From positions 332,526,419 through 332,590,418 of the forward strand of contig CM077643.1 in the NCBI GenBank assembly GCA_039707465.1: DNA of 64,000 bases. Reading direction: 5' to 3'. Below, one piece after another: positions 42,880 through 52,965 of this stretch. Position 1 is the first letter of the stretch; each line of letters starts with the position of its first letter. Both the position numbers and the translations under genes were made by a program. The stretch comes from Rhabdophis nuchalis (taxonomy: Eukaryota; Chordata; Lepidosauria; Squamata; Natricidae). The notes under the pieces were generated by a model. It saw nothing but the letters and a program-made list of their open reading frames with translations. It was not told the DNA's origin and made no database searches.

Positions 42880-44130
42880 ACAAGTAAAGGAAAGAGAGCA
42901 TGCAAACAATTTTGATGCAAATGAAACATTGTTTTGGAATTTTTGAGGGTCACACAAGGAGCTGCTCCATAGAGTGAATGGGATTCAAATTGAAAAGGAT
43001 GAAATTACTTGGGATAAAACTGGAGTGATGAAATGGTAGATAGACTATTTTAAAGATGTGTATAGTAAAATTTGTGCTGTTGAAAAACTGAAATTAAAGT
43101 GGAATAAAAATGGATGCTATAAATATCAGCATAAGAAAGGTGGGGGGAAGCAGGCCATAAATGTTGTGAGATTGTTGCGAATGTAAAGCTGGAAGGATAC
43201 ATGGTGTTAATTAGAAATATAGTGGAAATAGCTTATTTGCTTATGGAATGGCTGTGCAGTTTAATATGTTTGGTAGGCATTTGGAAGAATGGGGTTATTG
43301 TTCCTCATACAAATGGAAAAATAGCAGAAATAAATGGAACAATAGGCAGATTAATTTGTTAAATGTGCCGGAGAAGATTTGGCAGAATCCTGATAGAAAG
43401 ACTGTGAGAATTAACTGTGAACAAAATTTAGGAAATGTTCCATGGCTTTATGTGAGGCAGGATGCGTGCAGACTTGCTTTTCAGCAAATCACTATGAAAC
43501 ATATGATTGAGAGAAATAAATTTTATCACAGAGAAGTTGATTTAGAGAACGAAAATGATAAAACAAATAGGCTTGAGTTTGCATGAATATGGGGTTAGTT
43601 GTGGTTATTCAGTGCAATGAGACTGATATGTGATAGAAATAAAAACATGCATAACATATAAATGGAAGGTTTAGTGAAATGGTTTAGCATTGAGAGGCAC
43701 TATAAGCATGCATCATGTTCCCTTTGTTATTTTTATGCATAAATGAAAAATGAATGCGTGTAGCGACTTTATAGGCATGTTAACTGAGGACATGAGTGTA
43801 CATACACTGATGTCATGTTCTTGGCTGAGAAACTGATTGGTTTTCAGCAGGTGCCAGATAAACTATATGGTGCAATAAGCAACACAGAGCTGAAAATTAA
43901 TGTATCAAAGAGAAATATTGTATAGTTGAGAATGTCAAAATAAATGGAGTCAACGTGCATGGATATATCAAGACTGGTAGAATTATAATGAATAGCACAT
44001 TGCCTATTGTGAGGACACAATGTTTGCAGTAAGAAGCAAGAATGGCTGGATATAACATCACGTTTCTTTGTGATACAAAATGGAGAGTTGAGTACATTAT
44101 GTTTGATATTTCTATCCCCCATCCCCATTT
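42880..44130 (+). pseudogene. degenerate non-LTR reverse transcriptase, another LINE lineage
   Basis: Plus-strand pieces in changing frames read 'IWKNGVIVPHTNGK', 'RRFGRILIERL' and later 'MFLAEKLIGFQQVPDK' and 'NTELKINVSKRNI'. These follow the RT order 'NGVIVPLYKGKG', 'RILIERVRE', then 'FADD.VL' and 'LKVNVNKSK' of LINEs distinct from L3. The catalytic aspartates are not readable in any intact frame. Very old. Confidence 0.5.
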
Positions 44131-44175
44131 ACTTTCTTAGGAAGTCGCTTTATTCAGCATATGGTGCTATTAGAG

Positions 44176-44310
44176 CAGGGGTCTCCAACCTTTGCAACTT
44201 TAACTCTGAAGGACTTCAGCTCCCAGAGTTCTCCAGCCAGCAAAGCTGGCTGGAGAAGTCTGGGAGCTGAAGTCCTTCAGACTTAAAGTTGCAAAGGTTG
44301 GAGACCCCTG
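44176..44310. mobile_element. palindromic hAT MITE (135 bp), perfect TSD
   Basis: CAGGGGTCTCCAACCTTTGC to its complement, with a central 'ccagccagcaaagctggctgg' hairpin (given in part). TATTAGAG is duplicated at 44168-44175 and 44311-44318. Confidence 0.93.
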
Positions 44311-44509
44311 TATTAGAGTTTCTAGTGTAGTATGAAGTAGGTAGATGTTTTCATTCTAGAGTAGAATTAAACATTGAGTAACCGTGGTGGATCTGTCAGC
44401 TTCAACTTCCAATCTTCAACCTCTGAAATCTTTGGTTCTTTATGTGATGTTCAGATTTCTAAAGTTAAAATTTGACTTATTGACCCTGAGATTGATCAAC
44501 ATTGATTAA

Positions 44510-45505
44510 CATTCTGATAATATCCAGCTTTATATCTCCATCTCAGGCTCCCTGAACAATGCAGTTCATGTCTTCTTCTCAGTGACTGGAGGCTATAAGC
44601 GACTGGATGGGATGCAATGGGCTTCAAATCAACTCAAACAAAACAGACTGGTATTTGAACCTCTTGGTGACAAGGTTTTTCCACCTCTAGTCCTGGATAG
44701 GGTGGCACTGTCCCAGACAAACCCAATTTCCCAGTGTGGTGTACAGACTGGGACATTTCTTACACTCATGATTCTTACTAGCACAGCAGGGGAACCCATG
44801 ACCAGGAGGCTGTTTGCCCACCTTAGAGTAGTACACCAGTTTCTTTCATTCCTGGATCAGGAGGCTTTACTCATAGTCACTCATGTCTTCATGACATCTC
44901 ATTTGGATTATTGCAAGGTGCTCTATGTGGGGTTGCCCTTGAAGAACATTTGGAAACTTCAATTGGTGCAGAATCTGACTATATGAGTAGTAAAGAGAGT
45001 GTGATATTCATGAGTTTCATTGGTTGTCTATTTGTTTCCAGGTACAATTAATGTTACTTATCACCTTGGGATCAGGTTACTTAAGAGAACCATCTTTTCC
45101 CAGTTTTGTCTACCCATCTAAATTAGTCAGGCAAGTTGGTCATGTTGTGAGTCCCCTCAACCAAGAAATGTTGGCTGGTGAGAACCAGGAGGCATGGCTT
45201 CATGTTGTAATCCCTGTCTCCTGGAATCATTTCCCTTCAGATATCAGGATGTCCCCAACTCTGATGACCTCTCACATATCTGTGGACACTTAGTTGCAGG
45301 CTTAGGTCGGGGGGGGGGTTGTTCAAGGGCCCTATGTCTTCTCTGTATTAATATCCATAACCACAGTTTTACTTGGTGCCCTATATATTTATTTTGTACT
45401 GTTTTGATCCTTTTAATAATTTTAATAGTAGTTTATCGTCGTTTTTATGTTTTATCATGTATACCACCTAGAGTCACGTTGAGATGGACAGCTACAGTAT
45501 AGAAT
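44510..45505 (+). pseudogene. old L3/CR1 LINE RT and C-terminus
   Basis: Plus-strand frames give 'MTSHLDYCKVLYVGLPLKN' with 'WKLQLVQNLT', parallel to 'VTSRLDYCNSLYMGLPLRC' of the intact L3. Upstream 'DNIQLYISISGSLNNAV' parallels the stretch after YADD. The 3' UTR ends 'ataccacctagagtcacgtt'. Several stops. Its 3' end abuts the split SINE. Confidence 0.75.
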
Positions 45506-45508
45506 TCA

Positions 45509-45679
45509 AGTAAGGTAAAAGTTCCCCTCACACATATGTGCTAGTTGTTCCCGACTCTAGGGGGCGGTGCTCATCTCCATTTCAAAGCTGAAGAGCCAGT
45601 GCTGTCCGAAGACATTTCTGTGGTCATGTGGCCATCATGACTAAATGCTGAAGTGCATGGAATGCTGTTACCTTCCCAC
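45509..45679 (-). mobile_element. Sauria SINE, 3' half (split by a hAT insertion)
   Basis: 'aggtaaaagttcccctcaca', 'ttcccgactctagggggcgg' and 'gtcatgtggccatcatgact' match the 17975 copy. It stops at CTTCCCAC (45672-45679), the target duplication. Confidence 0.9.
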
Positions 45680-45883
45680 CAGGGGTGGGTTTCAAAATTT
45701 TTGGAACAGGTTCTGTGGGTGTGGCCTGCTTTGTGGGAGTGGCTTGCTGGCCATGTGACTGGGTAGGAGTGGCTTGCCAGCCATGTGACCGGGTGGGAGT
45801 GGCCAACTTGGAAAATGTGAAACTCACTTAACAATGGTCTTGGTTAACAACTAAACTTTTGGGCTCAATTGTGGTCATACGTT

Positions 45884-46345
45884 CTTTCTTTCTTTCTCTT
45901 TCTTTCCTTCTCTCTCTCTTTCCTTCTTTCTCTCTCTCTTTCTTTCTCTCTCTCTTTCCCTCTTTCTCTTTCTCTCTTTCTTTCTCTTTCTCTCTCTCTT
46001 TCTCTTTCTCTTTCTTTCCCTCTTTTTCTTTCTCTTTCTTTCTTTCTCGCTTTCTCTTTTTCTTTCTCTCTTTTTTTCTCTCTTTCCTTTCTGTCTCTCT
46101 TTCTCTGTCTTTCTCTCTCTCTTTCCCTCTTTCTCTTTCTCTCTTTCTTTCTCTTTCTCTCTCTCTTTCTCTTTCTCTTTCTTTCCCTCTTTTTCTTTCT
46201 CTTTCTTTCTTTCTCGCTTTCTCTTTTTCTTTCTCTCTTTTTTTCTCTCTTTCCTTTCTGTCTCTCTTTCTCTGTCTTTCTCTCTCTCTTTCTTCTCTCT
46301 CACTTTTTTTCTTTCTTTCTTTCTCTTTCTTTCTTTCTCTGTCTC
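45884..46345. repeat. TTTC-rich tract with a tandem 167-bp duplication
   Basis: The irregular (TTTC/TCTC)n tract contains two near-identical copies of a 167-bp block. The rare 'tcgctttctc' occurs at 46047 and again 167 bp later, and the irregular order around it is the same in both. This indicates segmental duplication of an already irregular tract. Confidence 0.88.
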
Positions 46346-46357
46346 TCTCCCCTTCAT

Positions 46358-46927
46358 CCGCCCATCTATCACTCTGTGTTTGTGTGTGTGTGTGTCTGTC
46401 TCGCATTCACGCACTTAATCACTTTCTGCATCTCTCTCTTTCTCTCCCTCCCTCCCTCTCTGTCTCTGTGTGTGTGTCTGTCACTCTCTGATTCCCCCCT
46501 CCGCTCGGCCTTTGAAGCCTGCCGGCTAGGGGCAGCAGAACAAGAGCGCGCTAAGCTGCGCAAACCCCCACCCCACCCCCCGCCACTCGCGGCAAAACTT
46601 TCCCTGTTCCCACACACACACACACGCTTCTCAGCTGCAGGCGGCCGGGCGGCGGGGAGGCAGGCTAAGGTGAGTGAGCACAGCGGCCCCGGGATGAAGA
46701 GGCTCCGCGGGGGACGGGCGGGCGGGCGGACACGACGACAGACAGACAGAGAGAGGCACAGACACAGAGAGAGACAGGGAGTGGAGGGGGGAATCAGAGA
46801 GTGACAGACACACACACAGAGACAGAGAGGGAGGGAGGGAGAGAAAGAGAGAGACGCAGAAAGTGATTAAGTGCGTGAATGCGAGACAGACACACACACA
46901 CACAAACACAGAGTGATAGATGGGCGG
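46358..46927. repeat. near-perfect 145-bp inverted repeat with 279-bp spacer
   Basis: The left arm 46358-46503 and right arm 46783-46927 are reverse complements with about two mismatches in 145 bp, including non-repetitive parts ('cgcattcacgcacttaatca'). The spacer is GC-rich. The structure could extrude as a cruciform or give a long RNA hairpin. Confidence 0.93.
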
Positions 46928-47174
46928 GGTTCACGCAGCCTAGCGCGCTCTTCCACCCCGCCCCCCGCGCCAACAGGGAAAGCAGGCCCGGCAGCTTCAA
47001 AACTAAAGCGCCTGGGTCTTGAAACTTTCCCTGCTAGGGATACACGAGCGAGCCACGTGTTCCTTAGATACTTCCGGGTCCACGATCCAAAGGGCTCACT
47101 CGGGATCCGGAAATTTGATGAAAGGGCTCGCGCGAACCCCTGCGAGCCCTCAGGAACCCACCCCTGCTTCCCAC

Positions 47175-47355
47175 AAAAGGTTGTTCCTATTTTTTTACTT
47201 GCATTTCTACATGCTTTCGAACTTCTAAGTTGGCAGAAGCTGGGGCAAGTAATGGGAGCTCACTCCATTACACTGTGCTAGGGATTTGAATTGCCAAACT
47301 GCCAACCTTTCTGATTGACAAGCTCAGCGTCTTAGCCACTGAGCCACGGCATCCC
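47175..47355 (-). mobile_element. Sauria SINE, tRNA-head half
   Basis: Continues the SINE after the hAT insertion ('ttgttcctatttttttactt' through 'tcagcgtcttagccactgag'). Minus-strand A box TGGCTCAGTGGC. Together with 45509-45679 it rebuilds one SINE of about 350 bp. Confidence 0.9.
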
Positions 47356-48463
47356 AAGATTTCAAATAGATAATAACAATTTTATCTAAATACTGCATAA
47401 TTATTGTATTTATTAATCTCCTTTTTGACCAAAACTTCTCTAACTTCCTGTAAATTATTAAGATAATTATTAAGAAATGGGGAGGGTAAAGATACCCCCC
47501 CCCAGAGATAAGGCTGCATTTCAGCACACAGAGAAATCCATTTGCAGGCAACTGCTGAAAGAATGGAAGGAGGCCCCTAACAATGAATCTTAATTTTGCA
47601 AATCTCTTGGAACCTTTCAGCATTTAGCTGCTGGCACGTTCATCTTATTTTGTATAGCTTTCATCATTGTTGATAATGACAAACTGTATTCTCCTCTTTT
47701 TTTCATTTTGTTTTGTTTCCAAGCCGACTCTCGGTGGCAGATTGTGCCAGCTCATTTGTTGCAATGAATGCCTATTATCTGGCCTCTCCCTTGAAAATAA
47801 CTTCAAATAACTTCTTGCTCTTGAACAGCATTTTAAAATGTTCTGTATTAAAGTGTCCTCTTCCAGTCGAGCCATACAAATTATTTTAGACATCCAATAA
47901 TCTGTTTCTGTTAGCAAAGTCTGCTTCTATTTCACCCCTTATATGTGAGCTTGATCTAATACTGATGGGAGAAATATTTGTAGTAGTCAGAATGTTTGCA
48001 AAATTAGACCACGGCTGTTTCTTTCCCTTTCTTAATTTTCACTTTAAGAAATACTTTGGGCAGAATTAGATACTTAGGGAAGAACATTTTTCTAGGCAGC
48101 ATTGGAATGAGGAAATTCAGCCTTCTGAAAATCTGTCCAGCCTCCTCAGCAAGTAGACATAACTTCTTTCAATTTAGTACCATCAGGAAGTTTTATACCT
48201 TCAAAGTGATTTAAAAGGTTCCATTTTTTTACTCATGTAAGTATAGGTAAGAGCTTTACTGGTTCTTCACTTTTTATGTTAAAACCACTGAAGCCCAAGG
48301 GTAGTTTTTCAAAATACAATTGGAGAGAGGTTTCTTGGATGAGAAACAAATCATCTTCAAGGAAAAACAAAGTCCAGTTGCCTTTTAAAAAACACCTTTG
48401 AGACAACCATGACTAGAATCCCTGAGACTCGCCATAGTCAGTTAGAAGGATGGGGATATAGGG
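47356..48463. other. mostly unique; one Penelope-like fragment
   Basis: 48325-48420 ('gaggtttcttggatgagaaa', 'caaagtccagttgcctttt') is the same Penelope-like fragment as at 1.45 kb, with its core lost. The rest is unassigned. Confidence 0.4.
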
Positions 48464-48715
48464 CAGGAGTGAAATGCTACTGGTTCAGATTATTTCTGAC
48501 GATCAGCTGTGATGTGCAATTTATATTAGCTAAAAAGTAGGATTTCTACTTACCTTTCAGGCGTGCTTGGTAGCAGGCTTCACCCACCCAACCGGACATT
48601 ATCACATCCGTTTTTGATGCTCTGCACATGCGTGGAAGGTCCTGCACATGCGCAGAGGTGGCGCATGTACTCACATTTGTAAACTGGTAGTGAAGGTAAG
48701 TAGATCTCACTCCTG
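48464..48715 (+). mobile_element. hAT MITE (252 bp), diverged
   Basis: Ends are CAGGAGTGAAATGCTACTGG and GTAGATCTCACTCCTG. Interior 'gcacatgcgcagaggtggcg'. The flanks ATATAGGG and ATATCTAG agree only partly. Confidence 0.7.
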
Positions 48716-49861
48716 ATATCTAGGGCCATTTCGATTGAATTTCAAATTATCTCCAGGACCTTAAAAGACAGAAAAGTCCTGAGAGCATCTGGTCTTAAAC
48801 CTTCTCAAATTCTTCTCAAACAAGGTTTTGAATTAGTAACTATTGCTGTTCAGAGAGTTCTTCCAAGCCGACAGTGTTAGGGATTCCCAAAGATTTCTAC
48901 TCAGGAACATAAACATTGCCCTATTGGACCCTGTCCCATCTAGTCCTATTCCCTATTCCCCATGGATAAAGATTGGTTTTTCTGAGGTCCTTTACTTTCT
49001 TTGGGATTATTTAATCTGGTTGTGTTGACTCACCATGAGTATCCTTCTTCAATTGGCTTTTTGAGAAGAATTAATTAACTGAAAAACAACATCATGTCAA
49101 CAAAAATTGACATTTCTTTTAAAAAAGATCTATAACCATGAGCTCTCATGTCCAATGAGGCTAAATTTGTCTAATGCTAAGTAGTTATGAAAATAGACAG
49201 AGAGAAGGCAGAAGCTGAGATGGCTGTAGAGCTATGATATTGAAGAGCTGCTTTTCAACATGAAACCCAGGCTGGATGGTAGAGTGATAGAACTTGAATC
49301 CTTGTCAAGCTCTCCAGATGCAAAGCAGGGAGGCTTAAGAACTGTACAGATTTCAGAAAGACTTCTTTAATGGTAGTCTGGGATAAAAAATACCTCCTTC
49401 AAAACTGTAAGAGTAAATTCCTAACCAGATTTGAATTAATTAAAGTGGAGTCTCCTTCAAAACTTTCTACTTAGGGCTTCCACATCTGGACTGTGTACTT
49501 TCTTCTCACCTAAGCTGCAGTCTTCTTCCACTTTTCCCCATAGTCTCTCACATTCTTCCATGTATATTATGGATTCTCTGCTATTGAGCCATGATGAAGT
49601 AGGTGCTGCATGAATTTTCTTTGGGCTGGGGGGGGGGGAGATTTCTTTGTAGGGAAAAAGTTAGTCTCCAGTGCTCAGCTCCTACTGCAGCTCCCACTTG
49701 GTCTAGCCTTTTATTACTTTTGTTGGTCATTGTTCTTACCACCAACTATTTTATATTTCAGTTCCTGTTTTACTTATTTCCTTGTTTGTTTCATTAGTTT
49801 TATAGGTAATCCTCAATTTACAGCCATTTGTTTAATGATTATTTGAAATTACAATGGTTTA
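48716..49861. other. no gene seen; small DNA-transposon fragment at 49800-49861
   Basis: 'ggtaatcctcaatttacagc' is a fragment of the 29648 family. Poly-G at 49628-49637. Otherwise unassigned. Confidence 0.4.
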
Positions 49862-50440
49862 GCAATAGAAATAACAGGATAACAGAATTGGAAGGGACCT
49901 TGGAGGTCTTCTAGTCCAACCCCCTGCTCAAGCAGGAGACTCTATACCATTCCAGGCAATTGGCTGGCTTGTCTCTTCTATAAAACCTCCAGTGATGAAG
50001 CACCCACAACTTCCGAAGGGAAGCTGTTCCATTGGTTCATTGTTCTCACCATTAGGAAATTTATCCTTAGTTCTAGATTGCTTCTCTCCTTGATTAGTTT
50101 CCATCTGCTGTTTCTTGGCTTGCCTTCTGGTGCTCTTCTTTATGACAGACCTTAAGTATAGGAACACTACTATCATGCCACCTCTAGTCCTTCTTTTCAT
50201 TAGTCTAGACCAGGGGTTCCCAAACTTGGCAACTTTAAGACTTGTGGATTTCAACTCCCAGAATTCTCCAGCCAGCATAGCTGGAGAGTTGAAGTCCACA
50301 AGTCTTAAAGTTGCCAAGTTTGGGAACCCCTGGTCTAGACAAACCCATTTCCTGCAATTGTTCTTCATATGTTTTAGCCTCCAGCCCCCTAATCCTCTTT
50401 GTTGCTCTTTTCTGCATTCTTTCCAAAGTCTCTACATCTT
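49862..50440 (-). mobile_element. classic CR1 LINE 3' end, hosting a MITE
   Basis: 'ggaagggaccttggaggtct' and 'ctagtccaaccccctgctca' at the left are the reverse complement of the CR1 3' terminus. 'cttctctccttgattagttt' and 'gctcttttctgcattctttc' continue it. It is interrupted at 50211-50332. Confidence 0.88.
50211..50332. mobile_element. palindromic hAT MITE (122 bp), perfect TSD
   Basis: CAGGGGTTCCCAAACTTGGC to its complement. GTCTAGAC is duplicated at 50203-50210 and 50333-50340. Inserted in CR1. Confidence 0.95.
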
Positions 50441-51395
50441 TTTTTAATAATATGTGATCAAATTATGGTCATATCAAGAATTACCTGTATTTGTAATATA
50501 CATGCATTGTTATTTACTGATGATAGGAAGGAAAAGGAATACAAGTGAATAAGCCGAAGCTCTTTGAGTTCTCCAAAGCCAGCAGAGCAGTAAAAATGTA
50601 TGCATATTCTCTTTTAGAGGAAAGGAATTGCTAAAACAGAAAGCAAAGTAGATACATTTTCCCCACTCTGAACAACTATGCTATGCTGGACCAGGCTGGG
50701 ATTCTTGCTAGAACTAGAGTTAGAAAAGAAAGGTCTGAAAATGCTCTCCTCTTCTCTATTTTAGGAAATTAGCACAACTGGATAAATCACCTTCTTCGTT
50801 TTCAATACTGTCAACAATTTTAGTTTTACAGCTCGATGTTCCCTCTGAAGGATTTCTTAAAGAGTTCATATCTTCTATATAACAAAGAAGGAGGAGTTGT
50901 TACAGGAAGACTTGGATGTTGATGGGATCAAGCTGTGCTGTTTAATTGTAGAAACAGTAATTGCCTTTTTAAACAAGTAGCAGCAACAAACCAACTGATT
51001 TGTTAAAATGTGACTTCATACAAAAAACACAAAATTTGACTGTTTTTACTTTTGAGATACTTAGCAAGTCAACACATTGGCTAACCAGACACAGAATGAT
51101 TAAACCAGACCCTTAAAACTTAACTCTTGGCTTCAAGTCAATCAGATCTTTACGAAGTAATTCCAACAGAATTAATAGGGACACTGGGGTTTCTGGAAAA
51201 ATCATCATTCACACCTTGTTCAACTCCTTTGCTGCCATCGTCATTGTACTGATTTGAGTGCAATCAAGTGATAGCTGAGCCTGGTAGGAAGAAAGAAGAT
51301 TCATTTAATATTTATTTGCTAGATGTGCTTCTTGCCTTCTGTAGAGCAGCTCAAGGCTGTATACATTATGCTACCTGTTATTCCCCCTCCCTGAC
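50441..51395. other. no gene seen
   Basis: Unassigned sequence up to the L1-type element. Confidence 0.4.
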
Positions 51396-51410
51396 AATAA
51401 TCCTGAGGTT

Positions 51411-52950
51411 TTGAGGAAGCGGGCGTTTCTTATCTGGACTGCTTTAACAAGCGAAAGTGATTTGCGGCTTGTTTTTTCACAATGTATCTAAGTCCGGCTG
51501 GCTTGAAACAATTTTTCCTTTGCTACTTTCTCCTGCTGGCTTTCAGTTTGGGCGGTGGAAGATGGCTTCCCTTTGTTCTTGAATGACTATTTCACTTATG
51601 GAAAATTACCAACATCCCTTTGTGACTGGGACTTCCTCTCTCTATTAATGAAGAAATTTCTGGACTAATTGATCCCATCCCTGGAGTGCCTTCTCTGCTG
51701 CAACTATTGATTGTGAAAGCTGTTTTTTCTCTGGATATTGAACTTTTTAATCCTGATTTGGACTTTTCTCCTCCTGATTTGCTTCAACGGCCCCACCCAA
51801 AAAACGCCATCTTAGTGGCACTGACTTTAACAGCTTACCATGGCACAAAAATCAGAATTGGCAGGTTTGGAACAAAGGATGTCTTCTTTGGAGACAGTGT
51901 TACAAGCTTTGGTGCAAGAAATTAAAGCTTTGAGAGAAGATAATTGCAGCTTCAAGAAGGATCTTTTGGAAACACGGAAGCAAGTGCTGGAAAACACACA
52001 GAAGACTGAGGAGTTGGAAGGGGGGCTGGCTGGGGCAAAGGGAGAGCTTAAAAATGTTAATAGTGAGGTTGGAGAACTAACTGGGCATATGTCTAGGATG
52101 GATTTTGAAAGGATGTCATATTTTTTAAGATTTCAGAACATTTCTGAACAGGCTGGTGAATGTCTTCCTGAACTCATGAGTACAATTTTAGCAGACTATT
52201 TATAGAAACCTAAAGATGAGATCAGGGGGGACATTGACCTAGTCTACAGAATAAATTCAGCATATGCCAGGATAAATGAAGTACCCAGAGAGATACACAT
52301 TAAATTTGTTAGAAGGTCAACCAGAGAGGGAATTTTGAAGGCGCAGAGAGGGGGCCCATTAATTTACCAACAAAAGGAAGTCGTCATCTTGAAGCAGATC
52401 CCAAAAAAGATTAGAGAGATGAGAAGGAGGTATTCCTTCTTATCCAAAAAATTGTTTGACTATGGGATTTGGTTTAAGTGGGCGATGCCGGAAGGGATGC
52501 TGGTGTTCTGGGAAGGAGGGAGAGTTAGGATTAAAACAGTTGTTGAGGCGGAAGCCTTTTTTAAGAAACATTCCTCAGTCCTGGGGGAAGATTCAGGGGG
52601 GACGGGAGAGGCCATGGCCCCGCCCACTGGGGGCCAGGAAGGAGAAAAAGAAGATACAATTGCCAAGAGACTTAGATCAAAAAATGACTTTGCTTGTTTT
52701 TTTATTAATATACTTTAACCTTGTTATCTGGATGTTTGTATATGACTGCCAGCATAGAATTGAGAATGTATGCACTTATTTTCATCTCGTAGTACTTCTG
52801 AAAAATGTCTTTCTTAATGTTTTATTGTGAAGCCCTGGAAGGGCCAATGATCCCGACACAAAAGTTCTCAAAATGTTTCTGTATCCCTTACCTTTCCCTT
52901 TTGGAAAAATTGTAAAAACCCAATAAAACTTTTTCAATATAAAAAATAAT
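51411..52950 (+). mobile_element. ORF1-only L1-type retroelement (1540 bp) with 15-bp TSD
   Basis: AATAATCCTGAGGTT is duplicated exactly at 51396-51410 and 52951-52965. Between them are a 5' UTR of 429 bp, a single ORF1 (51840-52718), a 3' UTR of about 200 bp with AATAAA at 52922-52927, and an A-rich tail. ORF2 is absent, yet both ends and the target duplication are intact. The element therefore inserted in this form, using L1 machinery in trans, like mammalian HAL1 (half-L1) elements. Confidence 0.85.
51840..52718 (+). pseudogene. L1-type ORF1 protein gene, one nonsense codon
   Basis: ORF1p is a trimeric RNA-binding chaperone that coats LINE RNA. The frame has 292 codons. Residues about 1-80 form a heptad-rich coiled coil (starts MAQKSELAGLEQRMSSLETV). 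The RRM-like core begins at LRFQNISE (about 98). The C-terminal domain contains 'REIHIKFVRRSTREGILKAQ' and 'WFKWAMPEGMLVFWEG'. The only break is TAG at 52203-52205, between DYL and KPKDEI; flanking codons stay in the same frame. The start ATG at 51840 follows ACC. The short acidic/basic C-terminus is low complexity. Confidence 0.85.
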
Positions 52951-52965
52951 AATAATCCTGAGGTT

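Larger units (their letters stand above)
45680..47166 (+). mobile_element. hAT-type element (1487 bp) inserted in a Sauria SINE
   Basis: Ends are CAGGGGTGGGTTTC and GGAACCCACCCCTG. CTTCCCAC flanks both sides (45672-45679, 47167-47174), and the SINE continues exactly across. The interior has 'ggagtggcttgctggccatg' repeats, a TTTC-rich tract (45884-46345), a 145-bp inverted repeat and GC-rich sequence (46500-46745, 46920-47165). No transposase frame; the long Ser/Phe/Leu and Lys/Glu/Arg frames are the simple repeat. Confidence 0.9.

Noticed and set aside
43248..43586. 112-codon open frame as an independent gene
   Set aside because: It lies within the decayed LINE RT in a shifted frame.
45828..46815. 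Frames of 148-311 codons rich in Ser/Phe/Leu or Lys/Glu/Arg
   Set aside because: They cross a TTTC-rich tract and an inverted repeat; no protein family is recognisable.
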